From contig NZ_AP023239.1 in assembly GCF_013393385.1 (NCBI RefSeq), positions 1,364,001-1,428,000 of the forward strand: 64,000 nucleotides of DNA, in the 5' to 3' direction. Origin of the DNA: Paenibacillus sp. URB8-2 (GTDB taxonomy: Bacteria > Bacillota > Bacilli > Paenibacillales > Paenibacillaceae). The notes beneath the pieces were generated by a model. The model was not told where the DNA came from and ran no database searches. It saw nothing but the letters and a program-made list of their open reading frames with translations. Numbering within the stretch: the first letter of the stretch is position 1; each line of letters starts with the position of its first letter. Of this stretch, positions 33,300 to 40,694 are shown piece by piece. A program made the translations under genes and the position numbers.

Positions 33300-34037
33300 T
33301 TGTCGGCGCAGCGCGGTCATTTATTGAAGCGCAATTATATTTTTGCTGTTCTGATTTTAATTGTCGGTTTCGGCGGTCTATTGGGATATGATCTTTACTT
33401 CAAGCCCTACGTGCTGTCCCAAACCGTAGTGAAAATTAAGGTGGACGGAGGCGGCGTGCTGCCCAAGAATCACGAGCTGCAGGCGGGAGAACTTTATCTC
33501 GATTCCGTCCAGACGAAGGATGTCCCGGGCGGTGCTGTTACTCAACTGAACCAGGCGGAGCGTAAAATTACGAACGTGAGCCTGACGGACGGCAGCATTT
33601 TGACAGAGGCGCTTGTCGATTTGAACGACTTGGAGCCGAGGACGGACGAAGGGATTTTTCCGGTGCCGAAGGAAGCTGTCTATGCGATCAATGGCTCTCT
33701 GCGCAGCAGGGACAAAGTCGACATCTATCTTGTGTTAGATGAAGCGAAGGCTGCGGAAAACTCCAACATTGCGAAGGCAGGATCTGCACAGGGAAGCCCT
33801 GGCAACGGGGAGGCGGCTGTGCCTGAGGTGGCTTTTTTAACCGGAGTGACCGTGAATTATGTACGCACGGAAGATAACAACGACGTTCGCGACACGGAGC
33901 TTGGCAATGACAATAACCGGGTCACCTCGACCGGCAAGGTGGCGGTTCCGGAGCTGAAGCTGAAGAAGAGTGACGGCGAACTGCTGAAGCAATATCTGGA
34001 GCGTGGCTGCAAGCTTTGGATTGTCCGGGTGGAATAG
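33300..34037 (+). CDS. SAF-domain (CpaB/RcpC-like) protein, first gene of the second Tad-like locus
   Basis: A 245-residue protein with one membrane helix at residues about 12-32 (IFAVLILIVGFGGLLGYDLYF) and an extracytoplasmic part whose centre resembles a SAF domain: LYLDSVQTKDVPGGAVTQL and a later VPELKLKKSDGELLKQYL. CpaB/RcpC proteins belong to Tad secretion assemblies. The TTG at 33300 follows AAGGGGGGA by 7 bases; the frame continues upstream to 33246 across the terminator and is rejected there. The first Tad operon lacks such a gene. Confidence 0.72.
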   Translation: MSAQRGHLLKRNYIFAVLILIVGFGGLLGYDLYFKPYVLSQTVVKIKVDGGGVLPKNHELQAGELYLDSVQTKDVPGGAVTQLNQAERKITNVSLTDGSILTEALVDLNDLEPRTDEGIFPVPKEAVYAINGSLRSRDKVDIYLVLDEAKAAENSNIAKAGSAQGSPGNGEAAVPEVAFLTGVTVNYVRTEDNNDVRDTELGNDNNRVTSTGKVAVPELKLKKSDGELLKQYLERGCKLWIVRVE

Positions 34038-34052
34038 GAGGAATAAGGCTTT

Positions 34053-35117
34053 ATGAAAATATTCAGTCTAGGCCTGGACCAACTGACGATAAATGATATC
34101 CGGCAGGCCGGCTATACCGTTGTTATGCAAAACGCGCTTCCCGATCCGCAGCAGGCAGCGGGCCATATGCTGATAGCGACGAGCGGACAGGCCGAAATCT
34201 CCGAACTCCGGGAGCTGCGCGAAAAGTTTCCGGATACGCTTATCCTGTATTTTTACATGGAACGGGGCGTACGCGGGTATTACGGCATCCATCTGACCTG
34301 TGAGGAGCTGGGCATCCATTTCCTGCCGCCGCGCTCGACTTCTTCGGCAATTATCGAAAAGATCAGGCTCGTCCTGAAGGACGACGGCGATGAACGCAGC
34401 AATGTGCTGGGGGTGCTTGGCTCCGGACCGGGAATCGGCTGCACGAGCGTGGCCGGACTGCTGGCGGGACGAATGGCGGCGGCGGGCAGACGGGTTATTT
34501 TGCTGGGAATGAATGTGTATGACCCGGGTTATGACCGTAAACCGGCAATCAGCCTGGACCGGATTCGGCCGAAGCTGACAGGCAGCAGACTCTATGACGA
34601 GGATTTTGCCCAACTGATTGTACAGGAGGGCTACCGCTATTTGCCGGGAAACTGCGATTACTTGAGCGCCCAGGATTATAAGGAGAACGAGATGGAGTAT
34701 TTGCTCGCCCGTGCCTCGGACAACGCCGACATCGTTATCGCCGATCTCGGCTCCGTACCTGAGAGCGCGGCGTGGTATACCGGAATGAGAAAATCCGCGC
34801 TGCGCCTGCTCGTTACCCATCCGAAGCATGAACACAGACTTGAAGCGCTTATGGACTTGGCCTGGCATATGGACCTGCAGCCGCATGATTTCAAGCTCAT
34901 CATGAACCGCGGCGGCCAGGAGGAGAGCGTTTCCCCAAAAAGCATGGCTCTGCGCTTCGGCACCGAGATTTTTCTGGATATTCCTTACTATCCGATGTCC
35001 TCCGGCAAGCTGCCGCTCGGAAAGAAAGAGCTTGCGCAGTCAGATGAAAAAGTCCGCTCGCTGTTGGCTGCTTTCGGCTTTGCGCCCGAGATCAAGAAGA
35101 AGGGGATGTTCTTATGA
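34053..35117 (+). CDS. TadZ-like protein with a degenerate Walker A motif
   Basis: A 354-residue soluble protein with the layout of TadZ/CpaE: a receiver-like first 110 residues, then a MinD/ParA-like fold. The Walker A position reads GSGPGIGCTSVA (about 123-134), so the invariant lysine is a cysteine (C130). The following strand AGRRVILLGMNVYDPG and the region DIVIADLGSVPESAAW keep the fold. ATP hydrolysis is therefore doubtful and it may be a scaffold. It starts 15 bases after the SAF gene and ends in an ATGA overlap with the ATPase gene. Confidence 0.72.
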   Translation: MKIFSLGLDQLTINDIRQAGYTVVMQNALPDPQQAAGHMLIATSGQAEISELRELREKFPDTLILYFYMERGVRGYYGIHLTCEELGIHFLPPRSTSSAIIEKIRLVLKDDGDERSNVLGVLGSGPGIGCTSVAGLLAGRMAAAGRRVILLGMNVYDPGYDRKPAISLDRIRPKLTGSRLYDEDFAQLIVQEGYRYLPGNCDYLSAQDYKENEMEYLLARASDNADIVIADLGSVPESAAWYTGMRKSALRLLVTHPKHEHRLEALMDLAWHMDLQPHDFKLIMNRGGQEESVSPKSMALRFGTEIFLDIPYYPMSSGKLPLGKKELAQSDEKVRSLLAAFGFAPEIKKKGMFL

Positions 35118-36583
35118 GCAGTGTAGCGGACTCCGGCCTTACAGTTGCTTCTGCGGCAGGAACTCCGTTCTCGCTTAAACAGAGCGTGCTCCGCGGCAGC
35201 AGACCGGGAAAGGATGACTTTCCTTCTTTCCTGCAAAAAATGAAAAGAGAGATGAACGCAGGTCTGGAGCGGGAGGACGAAGCGTATTTCGAGCTTAACG
35301 CCAAGGCGCTGACAGGCGACCCGCAGGCGGTCAGCTTTTTTATGAATGAAATTGAAAAATACTTGCGAAAGACGCCTTATACCGGCAGCGTTCCCGAAGC
35401 ATACGACACGGCGGCCGAAGCGCTGTTTCATGAATGGAAAGGATTTGGCCCGGCTTACCGCTGGTTCACAGATCGGGCGTACAGTGAATCGACGGGGCTG
35501 CAAATTATCGGGAGGCAAATTTTTTACAATGTAAAAGGCAAATTTGTTCCTTACCCGTATGAGATGCCGTCACTGGACCGGGTGGAGCAGTTGAAGCGTT
35601 CGCTGCTGAAGAGCGATCCGAACAAGAAGCTGAATAAGGATAATCCGTCCGTGGAGTTCAAAATGGATGATCCCCTCTGGCCCGGCAGGTTTATCCGGCT
35701 CGCCATTTGGGTTTCGCCGCGTGTATGGGAAGGCTTTACGACGATTTCCATGCGGCGTCAGGTGGTCGAATTTCTCGATCTGGACGATCAGGCGGGAACG
35801 GGATGCATTCCGGCAGAGGCTGTGCCGATGATCCGCGCACTGGCAATGACTTTTCGCAACACGATTATTGCCGGCTCTGTCGGCTCGGGCAAAACGACCT
35901 TTGCCAATACGATTGTCGGCGAGCAGCTGCTCGGTTCCGCCTCCTGCATGGGCGTTGTGATGATTGAGAAGCATCCGGAATCGACGCTGCCTTACCAAAT
36001 CAAAGGGCACCGGATTATCCCCATCCAGGCCGCCAATGAAGAACTGATGGAAGTGGGAATAGAATCGCTGCGGCATGATCCCAACCTGCTGTACATGACG
36101 GAAATGCGGTACAACGAATGGGAATTTTACCTGTGGAGCGGGGAAAAGGGTTACGACGGCATAACGGGAACCTTTCACACCGTCGATTCGGAGGATATTC
36201 CCTATCAGGGCGCTTTCGCCGTCTCGACCCGTATTGGCGGAAGTTTAAAAGGTCACCTGGTTTCCGCGCTGAAGGCATGCGAGCTTGTGTTTATTCTCGA
36301 AAGCGCGGGGGAAGGCAGAAAGCGGCTGGCATGTATTTCCGAAGTATTTTACGACGAAGCCCGTAATTCGGTGTTTGCCAATGATCTGATGCGCTGGGAT
36401 GAGGATAAAAGAGATTGGACCTACAATGCCGGAATCACCGAGGGGCTTGCCCTAAAGATGCGGAAGAGAAACGTGGAAGCCGCTCAGGCGATGCGGGATT
36501 CGTTAAAAAGGCTGGCCGGCGCGAAGCCGTTGTCCAACCCTTTAAGGGAAAGTCTGAAATCCAGAATCGTGCTGAACGAATGA
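35114..36583 (+). CDS. Divergent CpaF/TadA-like secretion ATPase
   Basis: A 489-residue ATPase, longer than CpaF1 and only loosely similar to it. Walker A GSVGSGKTT (254-262) is intact. The equivalent of the CpaF Walker B/arginine segment is LLYMTEMRYNEWEF (about 325-338), and the His-box equivalent is GYDGITGTFHTVD (about 346-358). The N-terminal about 200 residues are unlike CpaF1. The overlap with the TadZ-like gene and the following membrane proteins argue for the motor of a second Tad-like machine. Confidence 0.78.
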   Translation: MSSVADSGLTVASAAGTPFSLKQSVLRGSRPGKDDFPSFLQKMKREMNAGLEREDEAYFELNAKALTGDPQAVSFFMNEIEKYLRKTPYTGSVPEAYDTAAEALFHEWKGFGPAYRWFTDRAYSESTGLQIIGRQIFYNVKGKFVPYPYEMPSLDRVEQLKRSLLKSDPNKKLNKDNPSVEFKMDDPLWPGRFIRLAIWVSPRVWEGFTTISMRRQVVEFLDLDDQAGTGCIPAEAVPMIRALAMTFRNTIIAGSVGSGKTTFANTIVGEQLLGSASCMGVVMIEKHPESTLPYQIKGHRIIPIQAANEELMEVGIESLRHDPNLLYMTEMRYNEWEFYLWSGEKGYDGITGTFHTVDSEDIPYQGAFAVSTRIGGSLKGHLVSALKACELVFILESAGEGRKRLACISEVFYDEARNSVFANDLMRWDEDKRDWTYNAGITEGLALKMRKRNVEAAQAMRDSLKRLAGAKPLSNPLRESLKSRIVLNE

Positions 36584-36595
36584 GGCGGTGAAAAA

Positions 36596-37645
36596 GTGAA
36601 TGGAGTGTTTTACCTGCTGCGCTTTGTGCTGCACCTGCTGATCGTCTGGGGAATTTGGCTGCTGGTCAAACCGCTTACGGAACAGGGAATCCGGCATTTT
36701 GCGGCAAAAATCAATTACCTATTTATTAGCAGAAGGAAAATTCTCGGGCGGAAAGCGGGTGGTATTCCCCGGTATGTGCCGTTTTACAATCATTTGGACA
36801 ATCTCTTGTACATCGCCAAGCGAAATTACGAGCCGGGAACGACTGTGCTGCGGTTCATGCTGCAATCGGGTCTTTTGGCCGTGGCCATATTCTTGTCAGG
36901 CTTGTTGACGCTCCGCGAGCTTCCGGGTCATTTGGCCTTTCATAATCCTTTTTTGGAAGGGGTGTCGTTTGACAGTGGACGTCCTTGGCAGGACGGGTGG
37001 CGGCTGCCTCTGTTCTTGGCGGTTCTCGCCGGAATGCTGCCCTATCTGCGGCTTCGGTATGCTTATGCGCATAAAAAAGTGAAAGGCAGCTACCACCTGC
37101 TGGATGTAGTCAAAATCGCCGCGAAGTTTACACACCTGCATGTCGATTCGTTACTGGATAGGACGGCCGATTTTTTGGACAAAGACAATGTTCTTATAAC
37201 GCCGCTAAAAATACTGGCTGCCTCATTCGCCAATTACAGCAGTGAGCACGAGCTTGCTGCAGAGACGCAGCGTTTTGCCAATGCGGTCGGCACCACGTTT
37301 GCTGTTGAGTTCGTTTCGGATCTGCTGTACTGCGAGAAGGAGGGCGGCTTTTATTTGAAAAATTCCCTGATGATGCTTAACCGCTCGATGGAGCAGCAGC
37401 GGGAGACGATTCTGGAGGTCAAGGCCAACAGCCGGGATGCAATCAGTCTGGGGCTTTACGGTAATCTGGTTGTGCTGTTCTTTTCCATCGGAACCTTCAT
37501 TTATATGCTGAAGCCCGGCGTCTACTTTCGACTGCAGTTTGAGACCCGGGCCGGTTTGGCCTTTCTGATGGTTATTGTCTCAGGCCTGTTTCTGTCTTTT
37601 GTGATCAGCAGCGTGCTGGCCAAGCCCAAACTCGATTACCACTGA
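36596..37645 (+). CDS. Membrane protein, probable TadB-like platform subunit
   Basis: A 349-residue protein that starts with GTG behind AGGCGGTG, 12 bases after the ATPase stop. Hydrophobic segments occur near residues 3-25, 88-105, 140-160, 290-310 and 320-345. A basic segment with RRKILGRKAGGIPRYVPFYNHLDNLLYI lies near 45-72, and a helical cytoplasmic domain fills 165-285. The arrangement matches T2SSF platform proteins, but I cannot recognise a clear family motif. The assignment rests on position and topology. Confidence 0.62.
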   Translation: MNGVFYLLRFVLHLLIVWGIWLLVKPLTEQGIRHFAAKINYLFISRRKILGRKAGGIPRYVPFYNHLDNLLYIAKRNYEPGTTVLRFMLQSGLLAVAIFLSGLLTLRELPGHLAFHNPFLEGVSFDSGRPWQDGWRLPLFLAVLAGMLPYLRLRYAYAHKKVKGSYHLLDVVKIAAKFTHLHVDSLLDRTADFLDKDNVLITPLKILAASFANYSSEHELAAETQRFANAVGTTFAVEFVSDLLYCEKEGGFYLKNSLMMLNRSMEQQRETILEVKANSRDAISLGLYGNLVVLFFSIGTFIYMLKPGVYFRLQFETRAGLAFLMVIVSGLFLSFVISSVLAKPKLDYH

Positions 37646-37655
37646 GGAGATTTGT

Positions 37656-38525
37656 ATGGACAGATTATTTTTGCTGACTGCCGTAATTGGCATCGTCTAT
37701 CTCGTTTTAGTTGTGTTTGTCGGCGCCACAGGAAAGCGGGAGCGGTATATGCTGCGTTTGCAGCAGAGATGGAACGGATTGGGAGAACGCATGGAGAATG
37801 GCAGGCTTCAGCAGGTTCTTTATGCAGCAGGCTTGACTGTATCCGCCCGGAAGGTTACTCTGCTTCGTTATTTGGCGGCTTTTCTCTATCTTCTCGTAAA
37901 AATATTGGGCGACTATATCCGCGGTTTGCCGTTCAATGCATACGATTTGCTGATCGCCGCGCTGATTATCGGCCTTACGAGTCCGGCCCGCTATCTTCCG
38001 TTCGGCTGGCTGCTTTCGTGGCTGCATCAGAGATCCGTTGTTCAAAAAGATAGCGAATTGATCTCATTCCTGCGGCTGTATGAGAACAACAGGCTGCGCA
38101 GGCGGGGATATGTGCAGTTTGGCGCTTTCTGCGCCGGGGCTGCCGGACATTTTGTCCACATTCGTCACGATTTGTACGAACTGTCGGAACGGGCGGTCGA
38201 TGAGGGGCCTGAGCGGGCCATCGAATGGTTCTGCGACCGGTTTCCTGAGGGCCATGCTTTTATCGGCGATATCCGTTCAATTCTGCTGGCTACGGAGGGG
38301 ATGGATGATGATACGGAGGCCGCCGCTTATTTGCGGGAGCAGGGTAAAATGATCGCCAAAATATCCAGCGACCAATATCTGCGCAAATGGTCTCTGATTG
38401 GGGATATCTCCTCGATTATTAATGTGATTCCGTCGATTGCCACCTTTTTAATGATCGTAACACTGGCCATGCAGTACATCATGCTGATCAAGGGGAATTT
38501 TAACGATACTCGCCTATTTCAGTGA
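37656..38525 (+). CDS. Membrane protein, probable TadC-like platform subunit
   Basis: A 289-residue protein. One helix at the N-terminus (FLLTAVIGIVYLVLVVFVGA), two near 70-120, a cytoplasmic helical domain and a final helix (VIPSIATFLMIVTLAMQYIML). A segment near residues 60-75 (QQVLYAAGLTVSARKVTLLRYL) recalls TadC. It follows the previous membrane gene by 10 bases. Together the two should form the platform for the ATPase. Family membership is inferred from topology and context. Confidence 0.62.
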   Translation: MDRLFLLTAVIGIVYLVLVVFVGATGKRERYMLRLQQRWNGLGERMENGRLQQVLYAAGLTVSARKVTLLRYLAAFLYLLVKILGDYIRGLPFNAYDLLIAALIIGLTSPARYLPFGWLLSWLHQRSVVQKDSELISFLRLYENNRLRRRGYVQFGAFCAGAAGHFVHIRHDLYELSERAVDEGPERAIEWFCDRFPEGHAFIGDIRSILLATEGMDDDTEAAAYLREQGKMIAKISSDQYLRKWSLIGDISSIINVIPSIATFLMIVTLAMQYIMLIKGNFNDTRLFQ

Positions 38526-38583
38526 ATAAATGTCATATTCAATCAGCACATAAAAAAATAAAATTAAAAGGGAGATATTAACA

Positions 38584-38790
38584 ATGAAAAAAGATGCTAT
38601 TTCTACGGGGCTGTTTATCGCAATCGGGTTTCTATGTGTCGCTATTGTCATTGCCGTGCTGATTCCGATCGTGCGGGATGTAATTGATGATGCCGACGAC
38701 AACCGTCCGACCGTGCCGGCGGTCAGTATGATCCAGCCGCTTAACCCTGCTGATCCGACGTCTGATGTATCATTCCTCTTGGGAGCCTAG
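38584..38790 (+). CDS. Small one-helix protein A of the second Tad-like locus, possible pilin
   Basis: A 68-residue protein: KKDAISTGLFIAIGF leads into a hydrophobic helix (residues 9-30), then an acidic, proline-rich tail. It has the size of an Flp pilin but no G|xxxxE site. Its N-terminus is clearly paralogous to that of the next gene. It starts behind GGGAG. Likely a membrane-anchored or extruded structural subunit; this is inference. Confidence 0.65.
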   Translation: MKKDAISTGLFIAIGFLCVAIVIAVLIPIVRDVIDDADDNRPTVPAVSMIQPLNPADPTSDVSFLLGA

Positions 38791-38796
38791 CAGTCG

Positions 38797-38940
38797 ATGA
38801 AAAAAGATTCGATCTCCGTCGCCTTGTTTCTCGCCATCGGATTTATTATTGCCGGGATCTTCATCACGTCCGCCACAGGTATGATTGGCAGCAGCCAGGA
38901 TGACATTATCGCCCATACGAAGCAGGTGGAGAATTACTAG
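38797..38940 (+). CDS. Small one-helix protein B of the second Tad-like locus, possible pilin
   Basis: A 47-residue protein too short for usual gene-calling cut-offs. It begins MKKDSISVALFLAIGF, close to protein A (MKKDAISTGLFIAIGF), continues as a hydrophobic helix and ends HTKQVENY. The start ATG lies 6 bases after the stop of gene A with only a weak ribosome site (GGGAGCC), so coupling is likely. The pair suggests tandem duplication followed by divergence of the tail. Confidence 0.62.
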   Translation: MKKDSISVALFLAIGFIIAGIFITSATGMIGSSQDDIIAHTKQVENY

Positions 38941-38964
38941 CCGAAAGGAGTACGAGTATAGACC

Positions 38965-39345
38965 ATGAAAGCGACGGTCCTCCGGGCTTTGTTTATGTGG
39001 CTGGTTTTGTTCATTATTTTGCAGCCAATCTTTACCTATATCGATTATTTGCTGGATTTGCAGGTCAAGGCCAACACCTCTTACATTGCACAGAAAGCCG
39101 CAATCGAAGGGATGGTGACTACCGGCATGCGGAGCGAAGTCGTGAACAATCTGAAGGCCTTAGGTTTCTCGGGAGCATCTATTGAAATTACCAGCAGCTC
39201 CGAGACGGTTCAGGATAGAAAAACGAGACTCGACGTATACGTCAAAGCCCCTCGGATCTCCATGTTTCCGTACGACTTTTCAGGAGAGGCGCAGTCTTCG
39301 TTCTATTACGGCCATGGTTCCATTATGAGCGAATATCTCGATTAA
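38965..39345 (+). CDS. One-helix pseudopilin-like protein
   Basis: A 126-residue protein with one N-terminal membrane helix (residues about 6-28, ALFMWLVLFIILQPIFTYIDYLL) and an extracytoplasmic part with beta-like segments (VDVYVKAP region). It lacks a G|xxxxE site. The layout (short cytoplasmic tail, helix, about 100-residue outer part) resembles TadE/TadF but no family is recognised. Ribosome site AAAGGAG is 17 bases upstream. It lies between the micro-protein pair and a second one-helix protein. Confidence 0.6.
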   Translation: MKATVLRALFMWLVLFIILQPIFTYIDYLLDLQVKANTSYIAQKAAIEGMVTTGMRSEVVNNLKALGFSGASIEITSSSETVQDRKTRLDVYVKAPRISMFPYDFSGEAQSSFYYGHGSIMSEYLD

Positions 39346-39354
39346 GGTGACATT

Positions 39355-39852
39355 ATGGATTACATTATCAAGCTTGCTTTTGTGCTGCTGATCTTTATTT
39401 ATGGCTGGTTTTTTCAGACGCAGAATCAGGAATGGGACATCGACCGGGAACTGCTCAAAAGTGCAAACAACATGGCCGTCCACGATGCCGCCCAGGAAAT
39501 GAACGAGTCGGAACGCGCGCGAGGACGGTTGATCTTCGATCGGGCTGCGGCGGAAGCAAGTTTTAAGGAAACGCTGGAAGCCAATCTAGGACTGGATGAT
39601 AGCCTGACTCCCCTCGCTGGCAGCCGCCTGCATTCCAGAGTGGATGTCGTTCATTTTGAAGTGATCGATGAATCCACCGACGTGACCTTTCCGTTTCTCT
39701 ATGAAGACAGCCGCTATGGCATTACAAAATATATACAAGGACCATCCGTAATTGCCGTTATAAAAACAAGGCATCCGGTGCTAATCGCAAGAACCAAAAA
39801 TCAGGAAGACATTCAGGTCCCTGCGATTCAGGAGTACAAGTACAATAAGTAG
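39355..39852 (+). CDS. One-helix extracytoplasmic protein of the second Tad-like locus
   Basis: A 165-residue protein: helix at residues 3-20 (YIIKLAFVLLIFIYGWFF), then a charged, probably helical region (residues 25-75) and a beta-like C-terminal half. No known domain. It ends at a TAG, but the same reading frame stays open for 60 further codons (39853-40035), which look coding. It follows the preceding gene by 9 bases. Confidence 0.6.
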   Translation: MDYIIKLAFVLLIFIYGWFFQTQNQEWDIDRELLKSANNMAVHDAAQEMNESERARGRLIFDRAAAEASFKETLEANLGLDDSLTPLAGSRLHSRVDVVHFEVIDESTDVTFPFLYEDSRYGITKYIQGPSVIAVIKTRHPVLIARTKNQEDIQVPAIQEYKYNK

Positions 39853-40035
39853 CTGTTTAGATGGGAAAACCGATTTGAAGGACAGTGGCGCGGCTTGGAT
39901 ATTGCGCTTTCTACGGCTTCCAGGCCGCTGCGCATTGCCTTTCAGTTTATCGGCAAGGGACTTTCCCGGCTGTTGAGAGCCTTTGCCGATAAATGGATTG
40001 ACAGGAGAGCAAGTTTGACTATCTTACATAAATAA
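39853..40035 (+). pseudogene. Open frame after TAG, remnant or 46-residue micro-gene
   Basis: The 60 codons after the TAG of the previous gene remain open in the same frame and read as a basic, amphipathic protein segment (for example RPLRIAFQFIGKGLSRLLRAFADKW). There is no ATG. A TTG at 39895 with AAGGA upstream could give a 46-residue product. It may be the 3' remnant of a longer gene, a readthrough extension or a micro-gene. Confidence 0.35.
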
Positions 40036-40061
40036 TTCATTAAAAAAGGAGAGGTAAGAAA

Positions 40062-40694
40062 ATGAAAAAGATGATTTTGAAAGTAAGTACGGCTGCGTTG
40101 CTGCTCACGCAAATTGTTTTGGTGGGGGGAGTTTCGGCAAAAGCGGTGGACGCAGCGGCACACCGTGTGGTAGCTGCGACTTCGGCTAAAACAAATACTC
40201 CTGTTATGACTGACAACCTGTCCAAGTATGGACTAAAAAAGGCTATGAATCTGCCTGTTACGCTGTCCTCCGAGGGGTTAAGCTACACTCTACATAAAGT
40301 GATGATTTATGATTTTAATTCGCCAGAGGTTAAAAAGCTGCAAAAGCTTTATGGATTTCAGAATGGTAGTGACGTTATCATTGTTCCTAAATATTTTATC
40401 TGGACTAAAGTTACTATAAGAAACAATACTTCTAAGATGTTAAAGGGAGATGGGACAGATATTTATAGATTGATCCGACTTACGTTCCAAACGGGTGAAA
40501 TTACTGATCCGGCATGGCCGATGAACCTAGCTCAAAAAATAAACAGTAAAGATGCGCTATGGACATATAGAATAAAACCGGGTGAACAGATTACGACCTA
40601 TTTAGCATATTATTACGATAAAGAGATAGATTATTTCGTAATTCGTATGCTGTATGGTAAAAATTTCGTAGAAAAGTATGTGGTACCTGAATGA
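40062..40694 (+). CDS. Secreted protein of unknown function
   Basis: A 210-residue protein with a signal peptide (KKMILKVSTAALLLTQIVLVGG, cleavage probably after SAKA). The mature part has no recognised domain; it looks beta-rich, with DVIIVPKYFIWTKVTIRNNT and a late EQITTYLAYYY. The base composition from here on is visibly more AT-rich than the genes before it, which hints at separate origin. It overlaps the next start as ATGA, so the two large secreted proteins are translated together with it. Confidence 0.7.
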   Translation: MKKMILKVSTAALLLTQIVLVGGVSAKAVDAAAHRVVAATSAKTNTPVMTDNLSKYGLKKAMNLPVTLSSEGLSYTLHKVMIYDFNSPEVKKLQKLYGFQNGSDVIIVPKYFIWTKVTIRNNTSKMLKGDGTDIYRLIRLTFQTGEITDPAWPMNLAQKINSKDALWTYRIKPGEQITTYLAYYYDKEIDYFVIRMLYGKNFVEKYVVPE

